Of a DNA stretch of 64,000 nt, positions 1 through 9,455 are shown one piece after another; the stretch's first letter is position 1; every line of letters begins with the position of its first letter. The notes beneath the pieces were generated by a model. The model was not told the origin of the DNA. It saw only the letters and a list, made by a program, of their open reading frames with translations, and searched no databases. The DNA comes from Fervidobacterium nodosum Rt17-B1 (GTDB taxonomy: Bacteria; Thermotogota; Thermotogae; Thermotogales; Fervidobacteriaceae): NCBI RefSeq assembly GCF_000017545.1, contig NC_009718.1:186001-250000 (forward strand), read 5' to 3'. Made by a program: the position numbers and the translations under genes.

Positions 1-1
1 T

Positions 2-241
2 AAGGCTGATAAGGTAAGGATGGAAATAGATTTTGTTGAAGCTTCTTCAGAAGATTCAGCACTAATGGAAGAAACTGAACAGATAGTAAAAGAATACGGT
101 GTATCTATAAAGGCTAAATCAAAAGAGAAATCATCGAAAAAGGCTTTAAATAAGTCAAAGAGCTATGAGCAAACTGTACAAAAAAGAAAGAAATCAAGCA
201 AAGAATCTAAAACGGGAATGAAAGATAAAAAACAGAAATAA
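2..241 (+). CDS. C-terminal end of an unidentified protein (5' end outside window)
   Basis: The reading frame is open from the left edge to a stop at 239-241, so this is probably the tail of a longer gene; an ATG at 20 lies inside it, but no ribosome binding site supports it as the start. The visible 79 residues begin with a short mixed segment ([14 protein letters not shown]) and end in a very lysine- and serine-rich, probably disordered tail. Such tails are common on RNA- or DNA-binding proteins, but no domain can be recognised. ligA follows after a short AT-rich gap. Confidence 0.5.
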   Translation, partial: KADKVRMEIDFVEASSEDSALMEETEQIVKEYGVSIKAKSKEKSSKKALNKSKSYEQTVQKRKKSSKESKTGMKDKKQK

Positions 242-285
242 TTTTTAAATATTCGAAAATTTCGAAAATTTCCGAGGTGGTAATC

Positions 286-2331
286 ATGGTTTCTGAAAAA
301 ATAAAACAGGAGGTAGAAAAGCTAAGAAAAGAAATTGAGTACCATAATTACAGATACTATGTTCTTGCTCAGCCAGTCATAAGTGATGAAGAATACGATA
401 AATTGATGAAACGATTAATGGAGTTAGAGGAAAAATATCCTGAGTTAAAAACTCCCGATTCACCAACACAAAGAGTTGGTGGACAGCTGATTGAGGGATT
501 TGAGACAGTTGAACACAGCGAACCAATGCTCAGCCTTGATAATACATACAACGAAAATGAAATAAGGAATTTTCACGAAAGAATTAGAAAAGTTGTTAGA
601 GATGTTCAATACGTTGCAGAACTTAAAATTGACGGAGTATCTATTGCTTTGAGATATGAGAATGGTCTTTTAGTAAGGGCTATCACAAGAGGCGATGGGT
701 TAAGAGGCGATGATGTTACTGCAAATGTCAAAACAGTTAAATCAATTCCGCTTAGACTTCCCGAACCTCTAACGATAGAAGTACGTGGTGAAATATTCAT
801 GCCAGTTCAATATTTTGAAGAATTTAATCGACAACGTGAAGAAGAGGGTTTACTGCCATTTGCTAATCCAAGGAACGCAACGGCGGGAACGCTTCACCTA
901 CTTGATCCATCACAAGTTGCTCAAAGAAAATTGGATTCCTTCATGTACTATATTGTAAAACCACAACAATACGATTTGAAAACTCAATGGGATGCGCTTA
1001 AGTTTTTGGAAAAATTACATTTCAAAGTTAATCCACATAGTAAATTATTAAGCTCGATAGAAGAAGTGATAGATTATTGGAAAGAATGGACCGAAAAAAG
1101 GAAGAAACTTGAGTATTGGATAGATGGTGTTGTAGTAAAGGTTAACGATTTTGAACAGCAAAACGAACTTGGTTGGACTGCTAAATCACCACGTTGGGCA
1201 ATTGCCTTTAAATTTCCAGCGCAACAAGTTAGAACGAAGGTCTTAAATATCACATTCCAGGTAGGAAGAACAGGGACTATTACACCTGTTGCGGAGTTTG
1301 AACCGGTTGAACTTGAAGGTAGCATAGTTAAGAGGGCTTCTTTGCACAATTTTGACTATATAAAAGAAAATGATATACGTGTAGGAGATTATGTTTTTAT
1401 AGAAAAAGCTGGAGGTATAATTCCACAGATTTCGTATGTCTTAAAAGAATTACGTGACGGTGATGAAATAGAAACTGTTCCACCAGAAAAATGTCCCGAA
1501 TGTGGAGGACCTGTTGGTAAAGAGTCGGGAGAATACGTAGCTTACAAATGTCTGAATCCACATTGCCCAGCAAAATTGAAAAGACATATTGAAGTATTTG
1601 TATCACGTCAAGCGATGGATATACAAGGTCTTGGGCCAAAGATTATTTCTAAGATTGTTGATGCTGGATTAGTTAAGGATATAGCAGATTTATATTATTT
1701 AAATATCTTTGATTTAGCGCAAATAAGCGGACTTGGTCCAAAAATGATATCAAATATACTAAGTGAGATAGAAAAATCAAAACAAAATCCAATTGAAAAA
1801 TTGCTAGTTGGACTTGGAATACCAGGTGTTGGTGAAAAGATTGCAAAAGTGCTTGCCAAAAAGTATAAAAGCATGGAAGAACTTTCAAAAGCAGATATAA
1901 AAGAATTGAGTGAAATTGAAGGAATTGGAGAAGATATCGCTAAGAATATAGTCGAATATTTCAATTCGCCAAAGACAAAGGAAATATTGGAAAAATTACG
2001 AAAAGCTGGAGTAAATCTCGAAAGTGCTGAAACTACAACTTCAAATATTCTAGATGGACTTACATTTTGTGTAACTGGAACCTTGGAGAATTTTTCAAGG
2101 GAAGAGATAAAACGCTTTATAGAATCACTTGGTGGACATTTTACGGATAACCTTACTAAGAAAACAGATTATCTTCTAGTAGGCACAAACCCGGGAAGCA
2201 AATTAGAAAAAGCGAAAAAGTTTGGTGTTAAAGTTTTGAATGAACAAGAATTTTTAGAAATGCTTGAAAAGAAAGGAGTTGAACTCAAAGAATCGTGGAA
2301 AAAGCCGAAACCAAAAGATACGCTGTTTTAG
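286..2331 (+). CDS. ligA: NAD-dependent DNA ligase LigA
   Basis: Seals nicks in DNA during replication and repair, using NAD+ to adenylate itself. The 681-residue length and domain order are typical: an N-terminal Ia/adenylation domain with the AMP-accepting lysine in KIDG (Lys114), an OB fold, a four-cysteine zinc finger (CPECGG, then CLNPHCPAK) near residues 405-430, helix-hairpin-helix repeats around 470-570, and a C-terminal BRCT domain. I start at the ATG at 286, because the upstream GTG at 277 lies inside the ribosome binding site GAGGTGG. The 3' end overlaps ispD by 37 bases, which suggests translational coupling. Confidence 0.97.
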   Translation: MVSEKIKQEVEKLRKEIEYHNYRYYVLAQPVISDEEYDKLMKRLMELEEKYPELKTPDSPTQRVGGQLIEGFETVEHSEPMLSLDNTYNENEIRNFHERIRKVVRDVQYVAELKIDGVSIALRYENGLLVRAITRGDGLRGDDVTANVKTVKSIPLRLPEPLTIEVRGEIFMPVQYFEEFNRQREEEGLLPFANPRNATAGTLHLLDPSQVAQRKLDSFMYYIVKPQQYDLKTQWDALKFLEKLHFKVNPHSKLLSSIEEVIDYWKEWTEKRKKLEYWIDGVVVKVNDFEQQNELGWTAKSPRWAIAFKFPAQQVRTKVLNITFQVGRTGTITPVAEFEPVELEGSIVKRASLHNFDYIKENDIRVGDYVFIEKAGGIIPQISYVLKELRDGDEIETVPPEKCPECGGPVGKESGEYVAYKCLNPHCPAKLKRHIEVFVSRQAMDIQGLGPKIISKIVDAGLVKDIADLYYLNIFDLAQISGLGPKMISNILSEIEKSKQNPIEKLLVGLGIPGVGEKIAKVLAKKYKSMEELSKADIKELSEIEGIGEDIAKNIVEYFNSPKTKEILEKLRKAGVNLESAETTTSNILDGLTFCVTGTLENFSREEIKRFIESLGGHFTDNLTKKTDYLLVGTNPGSKLEKAKKFGVKVLNEQEFLEMLEKKGVELKESWKKPKPKDTLF

Positions 2332-3026
2332 CATTTGGTGGTCAAGGTAACAGATTTGGATGGGTAAAACCAAAACAATTTTATCCTATAAAAAACGATA
2401 AAACTATATTAGAATACATTGTTGAAAAATTTATTTCTTTTGACTTGTTTGATAAAATAATTTTGCTGTCTCCAGAAAATTACATCGATGAAACAAAGAG
2501 GATAATCAGTGGAATATCCGACTTTTCGAGAAATAGCATAACAATTCTACCTGGTGGTGACACACGTCAGCATTCGATATGGAATGCGATCTCTTTCCTA
2601 AAAGACTTTGCGTATGATGAAGATATAGTTTTAATCCACGATGGGGCAAGACCTTTAATTACAGAAGATATAATCTTAAGAAATTTGGAAGAATGCAGAA
2701 AATTTGGAGCTGTTGTAACAGCAATATCTGCAACAGACACTGTAAGTTATTCTGGAAATGGTGAATTGATAGATGAAATAATTCCAAGAAGTAAGATACA
2801 CCTTCACCAAACTCCTCAAACTTTTAAATTTGAAATAATTAGAAAATCAATGGAAGAACATTTAAATATGCTTCATTTATTTTCAGATGACGCTTCCATA
2901 GTTTTGGCTTCTGGCTACAGTGTAAAGTATGTAAATGGTAGTAGGGCGAATATAAAAATAACAACGATGGAAGATATTGAAATAGCAAAAAAATTAATAG
3001 AAAAATCGGAAGAAACAAAGTACTAG
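2295..3026 (+). CDS. ispD: 2-C-methyl-D-erythritol 4-phosphate cytidylyltransferase-like protein (IspD)
   Basis: IspD joins CTP and MEP in the non-mevalonate isoprenoid pathway. Family signatures are present: a glycine-rich nucleotide loop with following PKQF (GGQGNRFG...KPKQF), [24 protein letters not shown] and HQTPQTF. The first loop is unusual, because the common AAGxGxRM reads [10 protein letters not shown] here. The 243-residue length is normal. The GTG start at 2295 lies inside the end of ligA. The related TarI-type cytidylyltransferases share this fold and are the main alternative, but no teichoic-acid genes are nearby. Confidence 0.83.
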   Translation: MEKAETKRYAVLAFGGQGNRFGWVKPKQFYPIKNDKTILEYIVEKFISFDLFDKIILLSPENYIDETKRIISGISDFSRNSITILPGGDTRQHSIWNAISFLKDFAYDEDIVLIHDGARPLITEDIILRNLEECRKFGAVVTAISATDTVSYSGNGELIDEIIPRSKIHLHQTPQTFKFEIIRKSMEEHLNMLHLFSDDASIVLASGYSVKYVNGSRANIKITTMEDIEIAKKLIEKSEETKY

Positions 3027-3042
3027 TAAGGGGGAGAGTTAT

Positions 3043-4119
3043 TTGAATTTAAGGAAAATAATAATTAACATAATAATAGCTGTTGTCGTAAGTTTATCCG
3101 TTATAAATATTGTTGGTATTTTCTTTGCCAAGGAAAATCCTTACAAGGCTTTGATTTCTTATCCTTTTAAATATGTCCCTGTATTTTTAGTTATTTTAGC
3201 GCTTGATTATTTAGCACATGCCATTAGGACGATGATAGTTGTAAAAAGTATGGGATACAAAATAACATTCTTTCAAGCACTTGAAAATGTGTTTTTCAAT
3301 ATCTATTTTTCTTTTGTGACACCAATGTCTATCGGGGGACAGCCTTTTCAGATATACCATCTTACAAGGCTTGGGCTTTCAACTTACGATGCAACTAACA
3401 TAACTATTTCCAGGATGTTTGTTGGAATAATGATTGTTTTCACAGTAGACATAATTTTTATCAACAAAGTTATAGGAATCTTGAGGGGTACGGTGGGTTT
3501 AGGAGTAGTACTACTTGGATTTTTCGTTACTACGGCGATTAGCATTTTAGGTTTTATAGCTTTTACAAATAAAAAGTTTCTCTTTTCAATTTTCAGATTG
3601 ATTAGGAAAATCACAAGGTCAGAGAAACTAAAAAACAAAGAAGAAGCAGCACTCAAGTGGATAGAAAATATGAGTGATTCAACTAAAACATTATTCTTGA
3701 AAAATTATTGGGCTCTTATATTAGACTGGTTGTTGGGAGTCATAGCTTCGGTAGCTTCACCACTACTTTTAAAACTCTCAATAGAAGCTGTAACAACTAT
3801 CCGTGTACCACTTTCAGTAATTTGGGGAACTCTTACGATGTTAAACACCGTTGTTTATTACGTTCCAACACCGGGTTCGAGTGGTAGTATAGAGGGGTTT
3901 TATCAATTAGTTTTATCACACATGTACGATAGCAAATCTTCGATGGTAGGAATTCTAATGTTTAGAATTATAACCTACTATTTAATTGTTTTCCTTGGTA
4001 CTGTTCTCATTTGGAGAGTAGCTAGACACAAGGATGAAATGATGAATGATAGTTCAACAAATTTAACAGATGACTCAATTAATACAACGGGTAATCAAGG
4101 GGGAAAAAAAGATGAGTAA
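3043..4119 (+). CDS. Flippase-like integral membrane protein (LPG synthase TM / UPF0104 family)
   Basis: A 358-residue membrane protein with about eight hydrophobic segments. It shows the pattern of the UPF0104/TIGR00374 family, related to the transmembrane half of lysyl-phosphatidylglycerol synthase: a conserved TPMSIGGQPFQIYHL stretch near residue 95 and PTPGSSGSIEG near 280. There is no C-terminal aminoacyltransferase domain, so lipid transport or an unknown membrane role is more likely than lipid lysylation. TTG start after GGGGGAG. The C-terminus is hydrophilic (NDSSTNLTDD) and overlaps the next gene by 8 bases. Confidence 0.75.
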   Translation: MNLRKIIINIIIAVVVSLSVINIVGIFFAKENPYKALISYPFKYVPVFLVILALDYLAHAIRTMIVVKSMGYKITFFQALENVFFNIYFSFVTPMSIGGQPFQIYHLTRLGLSTYDATNITISRMFVGIMIVFTVDIIFINKVIGILRGTVGLGVVLLGFFVTTAISILGFIAFTNKKFLFSIFRLIRKITRSEKLKNKEEAALKWIENMSDSTKTLFLKNYWALILDWLLGVIASVASPLLLKLSIEAVTTIRVPLSVIWGTLTMLNTVVYYVPTPGSSGSIEGFYQLVLSHMYDSKSSMVGILMFRIITYYLIVFLGTVLIWRVARHKDEMMNDSSTNLTDDSINTTGNQGGKKDE

Positions 4120-4606
4120 AGAAAGTCTTTGGTTGATAATAAGTGATTCGCATGACAACATACCAAATGTAAATAAAATTGTGGAAATAGCCAAAAAAAG
4201 AGGCATAAGCAAAATTTTTCATCTTGGAGATATCGTTTCACCTTTTCTTGCACCATATTTTTTGCACGATGGAATAGAATTCTTAGGCATATTTGGAAAT
4301 AACGATGGTGAAAAGTTATTTCTAATGCAAAAGTTCCAATCTAAACTCCACAACGGACCTTATGAAAAAGAAATTGACGGTTTTAGAGTATTCTTAATGC
4401 ATGAACCATATGCGCTTATACCTGCTATAAAATCTCAACTTTACGATTTCGTCTTTTATGGACATACTCATCAAATTGATATACGTCAAGAAGGAAAAAC
4501 GCTTATCATAAATCCTGGAGAATCATGTGGCTATCTAACGGGAAAAGCAACAGCTGTTATTTTGGATCCTTCGAATAAAGAATATGAAATCATTGAAATA
4601 CAATAG
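4112..4606 (+). CDS. MJ0936/YfcE-type metallophosphodiesterase
   Basis: A small calcineurin-like phosphoesterase of 164 residues. Metal-binding motifs are intact and in order: SDSHDN near the N-terminus, HLGDIVS, FGNNDGE, an MHEPYA histidine and YGHTHQ. Family members are Mn/Ni-dependent phosphodiesterases whose physiological substrates are mostly unknown. I chose the ATG at 4112 because it follows AAGGGGG at a good distance; an in-frame ATG further upstream would extend into the preceding gene without a ribosome binding site. The 3' end overlaps comF by 23 bases. Confidence 0.88.
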   Translation: MSKESLWLIISDSHDNIPNVNKIVEIAKKRGISKIFHLGDIVSPFLAPYFLHDGIEFLGIFGNNDGEKLFLMQKFQSKLHNGPYEKEIDGFRVFLMHEPYALIPAIKSQLYDFVFYGHTHQIDIRQEGKTLIINPGESCGYLTGKATAVILDPSNKEYEIIEIQ

Positions 4607-5264
4607 GTTAATTAAAATATTCAATAGCTTAAATGAAACAATTTCTGAAATCACAGGACTTATAACAAATACACAGTGTGTAGTCTGTGGAGATGAAAGT
4701 AACGGTCACAGGCTATGTGAACGCTGTCTTGAATTGACACATGCTCCACCTTCTACTGTTACTTTAATACATAGAGGTCTTGAAATATACTATTTCGGGA
4801 TTTATAAAGAACTCTTGAGAGATTTTATTCTATCTTACAAATATCAAAACCATGATTCACTTCATAAAGAATTTGCTCAGATGATTGCGAGGACTATAAA
4901 GTTTAATCATTTAGATTTTGATTACATAACGTACGTTCCGGCAACTAAGAGTGCCAAAAAGAAACGCGGGTACGATCATATGAATCTCATTGCTAAAAGA
5001 ATTTCAAAGATGCTAGACATACCATTTGTACAGACTATGAAAGCAGTTAGAGAAACGGACCAGCTTATTGCCAAAAACAGAGAGGAAGCAGTTAAAGGGA
5101 AATTTATTCTCTTAGATAATTTGCCGAATTTTTCAACAAAATCTATTTTGATTATTGATGATGTGTATACTTCTGGAAGTACAATGAGGGAAGCTATAAA
5201 GACTCTTGAATATTTAAAACCAAAAGAAGTGATACCAATAGTCATTGCTATGAACAGAGGTTAA
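4584..5264 (+). CDS. comF: ComF family phosphoribosyltransferase-like protein
   Basis: A 226-residue protein with an N-terminal zinc-finger-like cluster (CVVCGDES...CERC, residues 31-48) and a C-terminal type I phosphoribosyltransferase fold with the PRPP loop ILIIDDVYTSGSTM. This is the ComF/GntX layout. In naturally transformable bacteria ComF helps take up or process single-stranded DNA; elsewhere the role is unclear. Two pilin-like genes occur in this window, but no DNA-uptake machinery does. Confidence 0.86.
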   Translation: MKSLKYNRLIKIFNSLNETISEITGLITNTQCVVCGDESNGHRLCERCLELTHAPPSTVTLIHRGLEIYYFGIYKELLRDFILSYKYQNHDSLHKEFAQMIARTIKFNHLDFDYITYVPATKSAKKKRGYDHMNLIAKRISKMLDIPFVQTMKAVRETDQLIAKNREEAVKGKFILLDNLPNFSTKSILIIDDVYTSGSTMREAIKTLEYLKPKEVIPIVIAMNRG

Positions 5265-5296
5265 ATGAATGTGTTTAATAGAAAGGAGGTTTCTAA

Positions 5297-5542
5297 ATGT
5301 CTGGAAATGTGTATATAAACGAAAACACATCATTTGAGAAAATTGCTGAATATTTTCCTTATCTTATACAGCCACTTCTTGAAAAGGGGATAAAGGTTAT
5401 AGTATGCGGTGATGTAAAATGGGGGACCATAGGGGAAGAAATTGAAAAAATGGGACTGAAAAAAGAAGATATATTGAAAGAATTAAACGAAATAGCGCAA
5501 AAAAACGGTGGTCCTGTCCGCTCTTTGAAGTTAGACCTTTAA
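5297..5542 (+). CDS. Small DUF1858-like protein
   Basis: An 81-residue protein behind a strong AAAGGAGG ribosome binding site. It resembles DUF1858 domains (INENTSFEKIAEYFP...LLEKGIKVIVCGDVKWGTIGEEIEKMGL), small helical domains with a conserved Cys-Gly often found next to redox or hybrid-cluster proteins. Only one cysteine is present here. Function unknown. Confidence 0.72.
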   Translation: MSGNVYINENTSFEKIAEYFPYLIQPLLEKGIKVIVCGDVKWGTIGEEIEKMGLKKEDILKELNEIAQKNGGPVRSLKLDL

Positions 5543-5627
5543 AATTCTTAACGAAAAAAAACATAACTTATGGTAAAATAATATGCTACGGTGATTTCTT
5601 ACCACAAATTTTGGGAGGTGTAGACAT

Positions 5628-6890
5628 ATGAGAAAAGTTCTTTTGGTTGTTTTGTTAATCACATCTGTACTGTTTTTTGGTGCGACAAAGGTAGTTTTTT
5701 GGCATGCTATGGGCGGTGGACAGGGCGAAACTTTGAACCAGATTGTTAAAGCTTTTAACGAATCTCATCCAGATATCGTAGTTGAAGCAGTTTATATAGG
5801 TAACTACAACGCATTACAACAAAAATTACTTGCAGGTGCACAAGCAGGTCAACTTCCAACAATCTCACAAGCTTACGCGAACTGGACAGCCAAATTATTA
5901 CAAAGTAACATAGTTGAGCCACTTAACAAGTATATGAACGATCCAAAGATTGGTATGACAAAAGCGGAATGGGAAGATGTTTTTAAAGCATTTAGAGATA
6001 ACTGTACATGGGGTAACACAGTTTACGCAGTTCCTTTCAACAAAAGTTTGTACATACTTTACTATAACGCAACAGCACTATCGGCAGCAGGTATTAGTGC
6101 ACCAAAATCTATAAACGAACTTCTTTACGCTTCAAAAGCCCTAACAAAGGATAAAAATAAAGATGGTAAACCAGATGTTTACGGTTTTGCGTTCAGAACA
6201 ACTGTTGATACATTCCAAATATTCCTTATGATGCGTGGCGGAGATATAGTCAAAAAAGATCCAAAAACAGGAAGATATGTTTCTGCGATAGATTCTCCCG
6301 AAACAAGAGAAGTTCTCTCATTCTTCAAGAAACTTCTCGACGACAAGGTAGCATTCGCACAAGGTGGATATCTTAATGACATATTTGGTCAAGGTACCGT
6401 ATTAATGTACATTGATACAATAGCTGGAAGAACATACGTCGAAAGTTCAGCTAAAGGTAAATTCCAATGGTCATGGGCACCAGTTCCTGTTTGGAAGACA
6501 AGAAATGTTCCATTTGCAGGAACAGATATAATTATGTTCAGTACAGCTAAGGAAGAAGAAAAAAGAGCAGCTTGGGAATTTATGAAATACTTAATTTCAC
6601 CAGAAGTCACGGCATACTGGGCGATAAACACAGGCTACTTGCCAGTTAGAAGAGCCGCTCTTCAAACAACGATATGGAAACAAGCAGCAAAGTCTGATCC
6701 ATTGTTGGAAATTCCTCTACAACAGATTGACAATGCAAAAATGGATCCACAACTTAGCGTCTGGACGGAAATTAGAAACGTTGTTAGCACAATGTTCAAC
6801 GATTTCATCAACGGAAAAGTTGACATGGAAACAGCAATTAAGAAAGCGGATGCGGATATAAAGAAATATTTGGCTGAAGAATATAAATAA
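5628..6890 (+). CDS. Extracellular solute-binding protein, family 1 (probable sugar ABC transporter)
   Basis: A 420-residue secreted binding protein. Residues 1-18 form a signal peptide (RKVLLVVLLITSVLFFG) without a lipobox cysteine. The mature start KVVFWHAMGGGQGETLNQIV is typical of the UgpB/MalE-like family 1, which binds sugars, oligosaccharides or glycerol-phosphates. Strong ribosome binding site GGGAGGTG. No permease or ATPase of the matching type lies beside it, and a strong terminator follows at once, so it is a single-gene unit that must work with a transporter encoded elsewhere. Confidence 0.88.
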   Translation: MRKVLLVVLLITSVLFFGATKVVFWHAMGGGQGETLNQIVKAFNESHPDIVVEAVYIGNYNALQQKLLAGAQAGQLPTISQAYANWTAKLLQSNIVEPLNKYMNDPKIGMTKAEWEDVFKAFRDNCTWGNTVYAVPFNKSLYILYYNATALSAAGISAPKSINELLYASKALTKDKNKDGKPDVYGFAFRTTVDTFQIFLMMRGGDIVKKDPKTGRYVSAIDSPETREVLSFFKKLLDDKVAFAQGGYLNDIFGQGTVLMYIDTIAGRTYVESSAKGKFQWSWAPVPVWKTRNVPFAGTDIIMFSTAKEEEKRAAWEFMKYLISPEVTAYWAINTGYLPVRRAALQTTIWKQAAKSDPLLEIPLQQIDNAKMDPQLSVWTEIRNVVSTMFNDFINGKVDMETAIKKADADIKKYLAEEYK

Positions 6891-6910
6891 TTTAAATTAA
6901 AAAAACAAAT

Positions 6911-6945
6911 AAGGGCTCGATTTATAAATCGAGCCCTTATTTTAT
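6911..6945 (+). terminator. Rho-independent terminator of the solute-binding protein gene
   Basis: A perfect dyad with 14-base arms (AAGGGCTCGATTTA at 6911-6924 and its complement at 6925-6938) followed by a T-rich tail, 20 bases after the stop codon. Confidence 0.9.
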
Positions 6946-6952
6946 TTTAACC

Positions 6953-6981
6953 TTGATATTTTTCAATAAAAGTGATATAAC
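6953..6981 (+). promoter_or_regulatory. Promoter of the ABC exporter-TetR operon
   Basis: TTGATA (6953-6958) and TATAAC (6976-6981) separated by exactly 17 bases. It sits between the preceding terminator and the palindromic operator, so the transcription start would fall inside the operator. Confidence 0.75.
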
Positions 6982-7007
6982 AATAAGTGACCATATGGTC
7001 ACTTATT
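6982..7007. promoter_or_regulatory. Palindromic operator, probably for the TetR protein of this operon
   Basis: A perfect 26-base palindrome whose core is AGTGACCATATGGTCACT. It begins one base after the -10 box. The operon carries one DNA-binding protein, the TetR regulator at 8767-9399, and TetR dimers bind such perfect palindromes, so autorepression is likely (inference). A T-run follows, so a second role as an RNA hairpin cannot be excluded. Confidence 0.72.
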
Positions 7008-7037
7008 TTTTTTGTTTCTTATTTGGAGGTGATTGAC

Positions 7038-7928
7038 TTGGTAGAAAATGCCAGAGGCACATATTTGCTTGAAATTATCGGATTAACAAAGTACTACGGA
7101 AAAAAGTTGGCAATTTCAGATGTTAATCTCTATGTTGATTCTGGGGAAATAGTTGGATTTGTTGGACCAAATGGTGCGGGAAAGACTACAACGATGAGAA
7201 CGGTGATGGGATATTTAAAACCTTCGAATGGAAAAATTTTCCTTTTTGGTGAGGAAGTTACAAGAAACAATTTACATAGACTAATTAAAGATGTAGGTTA
7301 CGTTCCAGGAGAAGTAAATTATTATCCAGACGTTACTGTAAAGAAAATTCTCGATTTTTATGCAAGTTTTTATCCTGATTTTGATAAAGATTACTGTGAA
7401 AAGTTGTGCAGCAATTTTGACATACCCTTAAACAAAAAATTTGAGGAATTGTCTTTAGGAAATAAGAAGAAAGTCTCGATAATTCAGTCACTTGCGCATA
7501 AACCCAAGCTTTTGATATTAGACGAACCTACTAACGCACTTGATCCATTTATTCAAAAAAAACTTTACAACGTACTTGAGGAACTCAAAAAACAGGGAGT
7601 TGGTATTTTACTTTCCTCACATGTGTTAAACGAGGTTGAGAGACTATGTGATAGGGTAATTTTTATAAAGGGAGGAAAGGTGATAGTTCCTAAGGTATTT
7701 AGAAAGTCCTTGAAGAAGGTAACCCTTATAAATGGAATATTTGACGAATCTGTTTTTAAAAATTACAACGAAATTGTTGATTTGAAAAGAAATAATTCTG
7801 ATATAACCATATTTTTCGATGGAGACGTAAAACGTTTAATTGATTTATTAAACAAAGTTGAATGTTCAGACGTTCTTATTGAGGATTTATCGTTAGAAGA
7901 CGTGTTTGAGAAGCTTTATCAATCCTAA
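7038..7928 (+). CDS. ABC transporter ATP-binding protein (exporter type)
   Basis: Energises export together with the permease that follows. All ATPase motifs are present: Walker A GPNGAGKTT, a signature LSLGNKKK in place of LSGGQ, Walker B LLILDEPTNALDP and the switch histidine in LSSHVLNE. The C-terminal extension is typical of CcmA/NatA-like ATPases of ABC-2 systems. I choose the TTG at 7038, 6 bases after GGAGGTGA (7025-7032); an in-frame GTG at 6987 lies inside the operator and is not credible. Confidence 0.92.
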   Translation: MVENARGTYLLEIIGLTKYYGKKLAISDVNLYVDSGEIVGFVGPNGAGKTTTMRTVMGYLKPSNGKIFLFGEEVTRNNLHRLIKDVGYVPGEVNYYPDVTVKKILDFYASFYPDFDKDYCEKLCSNFDIPLNKKFEELSLGNKKKVSIIQSLAHKPKLLILDEPTNALDPFIQKKLYNVLEELKKQGVGILLSSHVLNEVERLCDRVIFIKGGKVIVPKVFRKSLKKVTLINGIFDESVFKNYNEIVDLKRNNSDITIFFDGDVKRLIDLLNKVECSDVLIEDLSLEDVFEKLYQS

Positions 7929-7969
7929 TATTAAATAATTAAAAAATAAAATGAGCGGGAGGGAGAAAT

Positions 7970-8770
7970 GTGCAGGTATTTAAATGGGAAATGAAGAGGA
8001 ATTTTAAATCTTTTGTAATTTGGTCCGCGTTTATAATAGCCATACAATTTATGTACTCAGCTTTATTTCCATCTTTTGCTGGTGAAGGTGGTTTGTTTTC
8101 ATCAAAGATGCAACTTTTACCAAAAGCCTTTTTAAAAATATTTGGTGTTGAAAAGATAGATTTCAGCGATATACTTCACTTCTTTGCGATGCAAGGCCAA
8201 ATATGGATATTTCTCTTTGCAACTTTTTATTTGACAAAGCTTTCCTCTTCTATGTTTGTAAAAGAGGAGCACGATAAAACCGCAGAATTTGTCTTATCAA
8301 GACCTATAAGTAGAAAAAAATACGTTTTGGAAAAATTTTTATCAGTTAATCTATATTTAATTTTCTATGACTTTGTAATTACATTTTCTCTCCTTGGAAT
8401 GTTTAACAAATACAAAGTGAAACCTTTTGATTTGTCGCTTTTTTGGCAAATTGCATTCTCCTTTTGGGCAGTGCATATATTTATGACGGCTGTAGGAATT
8501 GCCTTTTCGCTTATAACTCGAAAAAGAAATATCGCCGATACAGGTTCTTTGTTTGTTCTTGGATTTTTCTATGTACTTTCACTTATTTCACGTGTGTATG
8601 AAAAGTACGAATATATAAAAAATTTCACGCCATTTGGAATATTTGACCCAGCGATGCTTATAAAAGGTAAAAATTTTAATGTAACTGCATTTGTTGTAAT
8701 TATACTAATTTACATCACTACTTTATTTTTTGGAGTTTATTACTACGAAAGGAAAGATATATACTCATGA
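7970..8770 (+). CDS. ABC-2 type transporter permease
   Basis: A 266-residue protein with about six membrane segments and the ABC-2 feature EEHDKTAEFVLSRPISRKKYV near residue 100. The first segment starts after a short basic N-terminus (KWEMKRNFKS), as is usual for this family. GTG start behind GGGAGGGAG. It pairs with the ATPase upstream to form a drug, lipid or peptide exporter of unknown substrate. Its 3' end overlaps the TetR start by 4 bases (ATGA). Confidence 0.88.
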   Translation: MQVFKWEMKRNFKSFVIWSAFIIAIQFMYSALFPSFAGEGGLFSSKMQLLPKAFLKIFGVEKIDFSDILHFFAMQGQIWIFLFATFYLTKLSSSMFVKEEHDKTAEFVLSRPISRKKYVLEKFLSVNLYLIFYDFVITFSLLGMFNKYKVKPFDLSLFWQIAFSFWAVHIFMTAVGIAFSLITRKRNIADTGSLFVLGFFYVLSLISRVYEKYEYIKNFTPFGIFDPAMLIKGKNFNVTAFVVIILIYITTLFFGVYYYERKDIYS

Positions 8771-9399
8771 AAGAAGTTAAAAACGAAACAAAGAAAGATT
8801 TAATATTGAAAATAGCCTTAGAAGAATTCGCTAATTACGGTTTTGTGGCGGCATCTACCAACAGGATAGCAAAAAAAGCTGGCATTTCTAAAGGATTGAT
8901 ATTTAAATACTTTAAAAGTAAAGAAAAATTGTACTTTTCGGTTTTTGAACAACTTATATCCGAATTATATTCAGTTGTTTTACCTAAAATAGAAGTTTGT
9001 AATGACTTTTTTGATTCACTGATAGAGGTGACTAAATCAAAGATTGAGTATTTTATCGTACATCCACTTGAGTTTAAATTTCTTGAAATCTTGAGAAACG
9101 ATTTAGAGAACGTTAATTCAAAAGTTTTCACCACAGAAATGAAAAAGAAATTGATAGAATTAATGATGAACGAAGAAAAGAAAAGTTACAACACTTTATG
9201 GGAAAAGTTTTCAAATATCAAACTTAAAGATGGTATTGATAGAAACTTTGCTTTTGAGTTCACGTTTACTGTGCTCAAATCATATGGAAATTTATTGTTG
9301 AATAAGTATAGTCTCCAAAAAAATATGGAAGATGGTATGAACAAAATTTTGGACGAGTTAAAAAAAGTTATAGAGTTTATAAAATATGGAATTCTCTGA
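8767..9399 (+). CDS. TetR family transcriptional regulator
   Basis: A 210-residue repressor. The N-terminal TetR helix-turn-helix is clear (LEEFANYGFVAASTNRIAKK followed by AGISKGLIFKYFKSKEKLY, residues about 16-55); the C-terminal ligand domain is divergent. It is translationally coupled to the permease. It most likely represses its own operon through the palindrome at 6982-7007, with the exported compound as inducer (inference). Confidence 0.9.
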   Translation: MKEVKNETKKDLILKIALEEFANYGFVAASTNRIAKKAGISKGLIFKYFKSKEKLYFSVFEQLISELYSVVLPKIEVCNDFFDSLIEVTKSKIEYFIVHPLEFKFLEILRNDLENVNSKVFTTEMKKKLIELMMNEEKKSYNTLWEKFSNIKLKDGIDRNFAFEFTFTVLKSYGNLLLNKYSLQKNMEDGMNKILDELKKVIEFIKYGIL

Positions 9400-9404
9400 T
9401 ATAC

Positions 9405-9444
9405 AAAAAACAATCGACCCAATTAATTGGGTCGATTGTTTTTT
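9405..9444. terminator. Bidirectional rho-independent terminator
   Basis: A long perfect dyad, A-run + CAATCGACCCAATT / AATTGGGTCGATTG + T-run, between the convergent tetR and oppF genes. A-runs and T-runs on both sides let it serve both strands. Confidence 0.9.
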
Positions 9445-9455
9445 TATTCTGGGTA

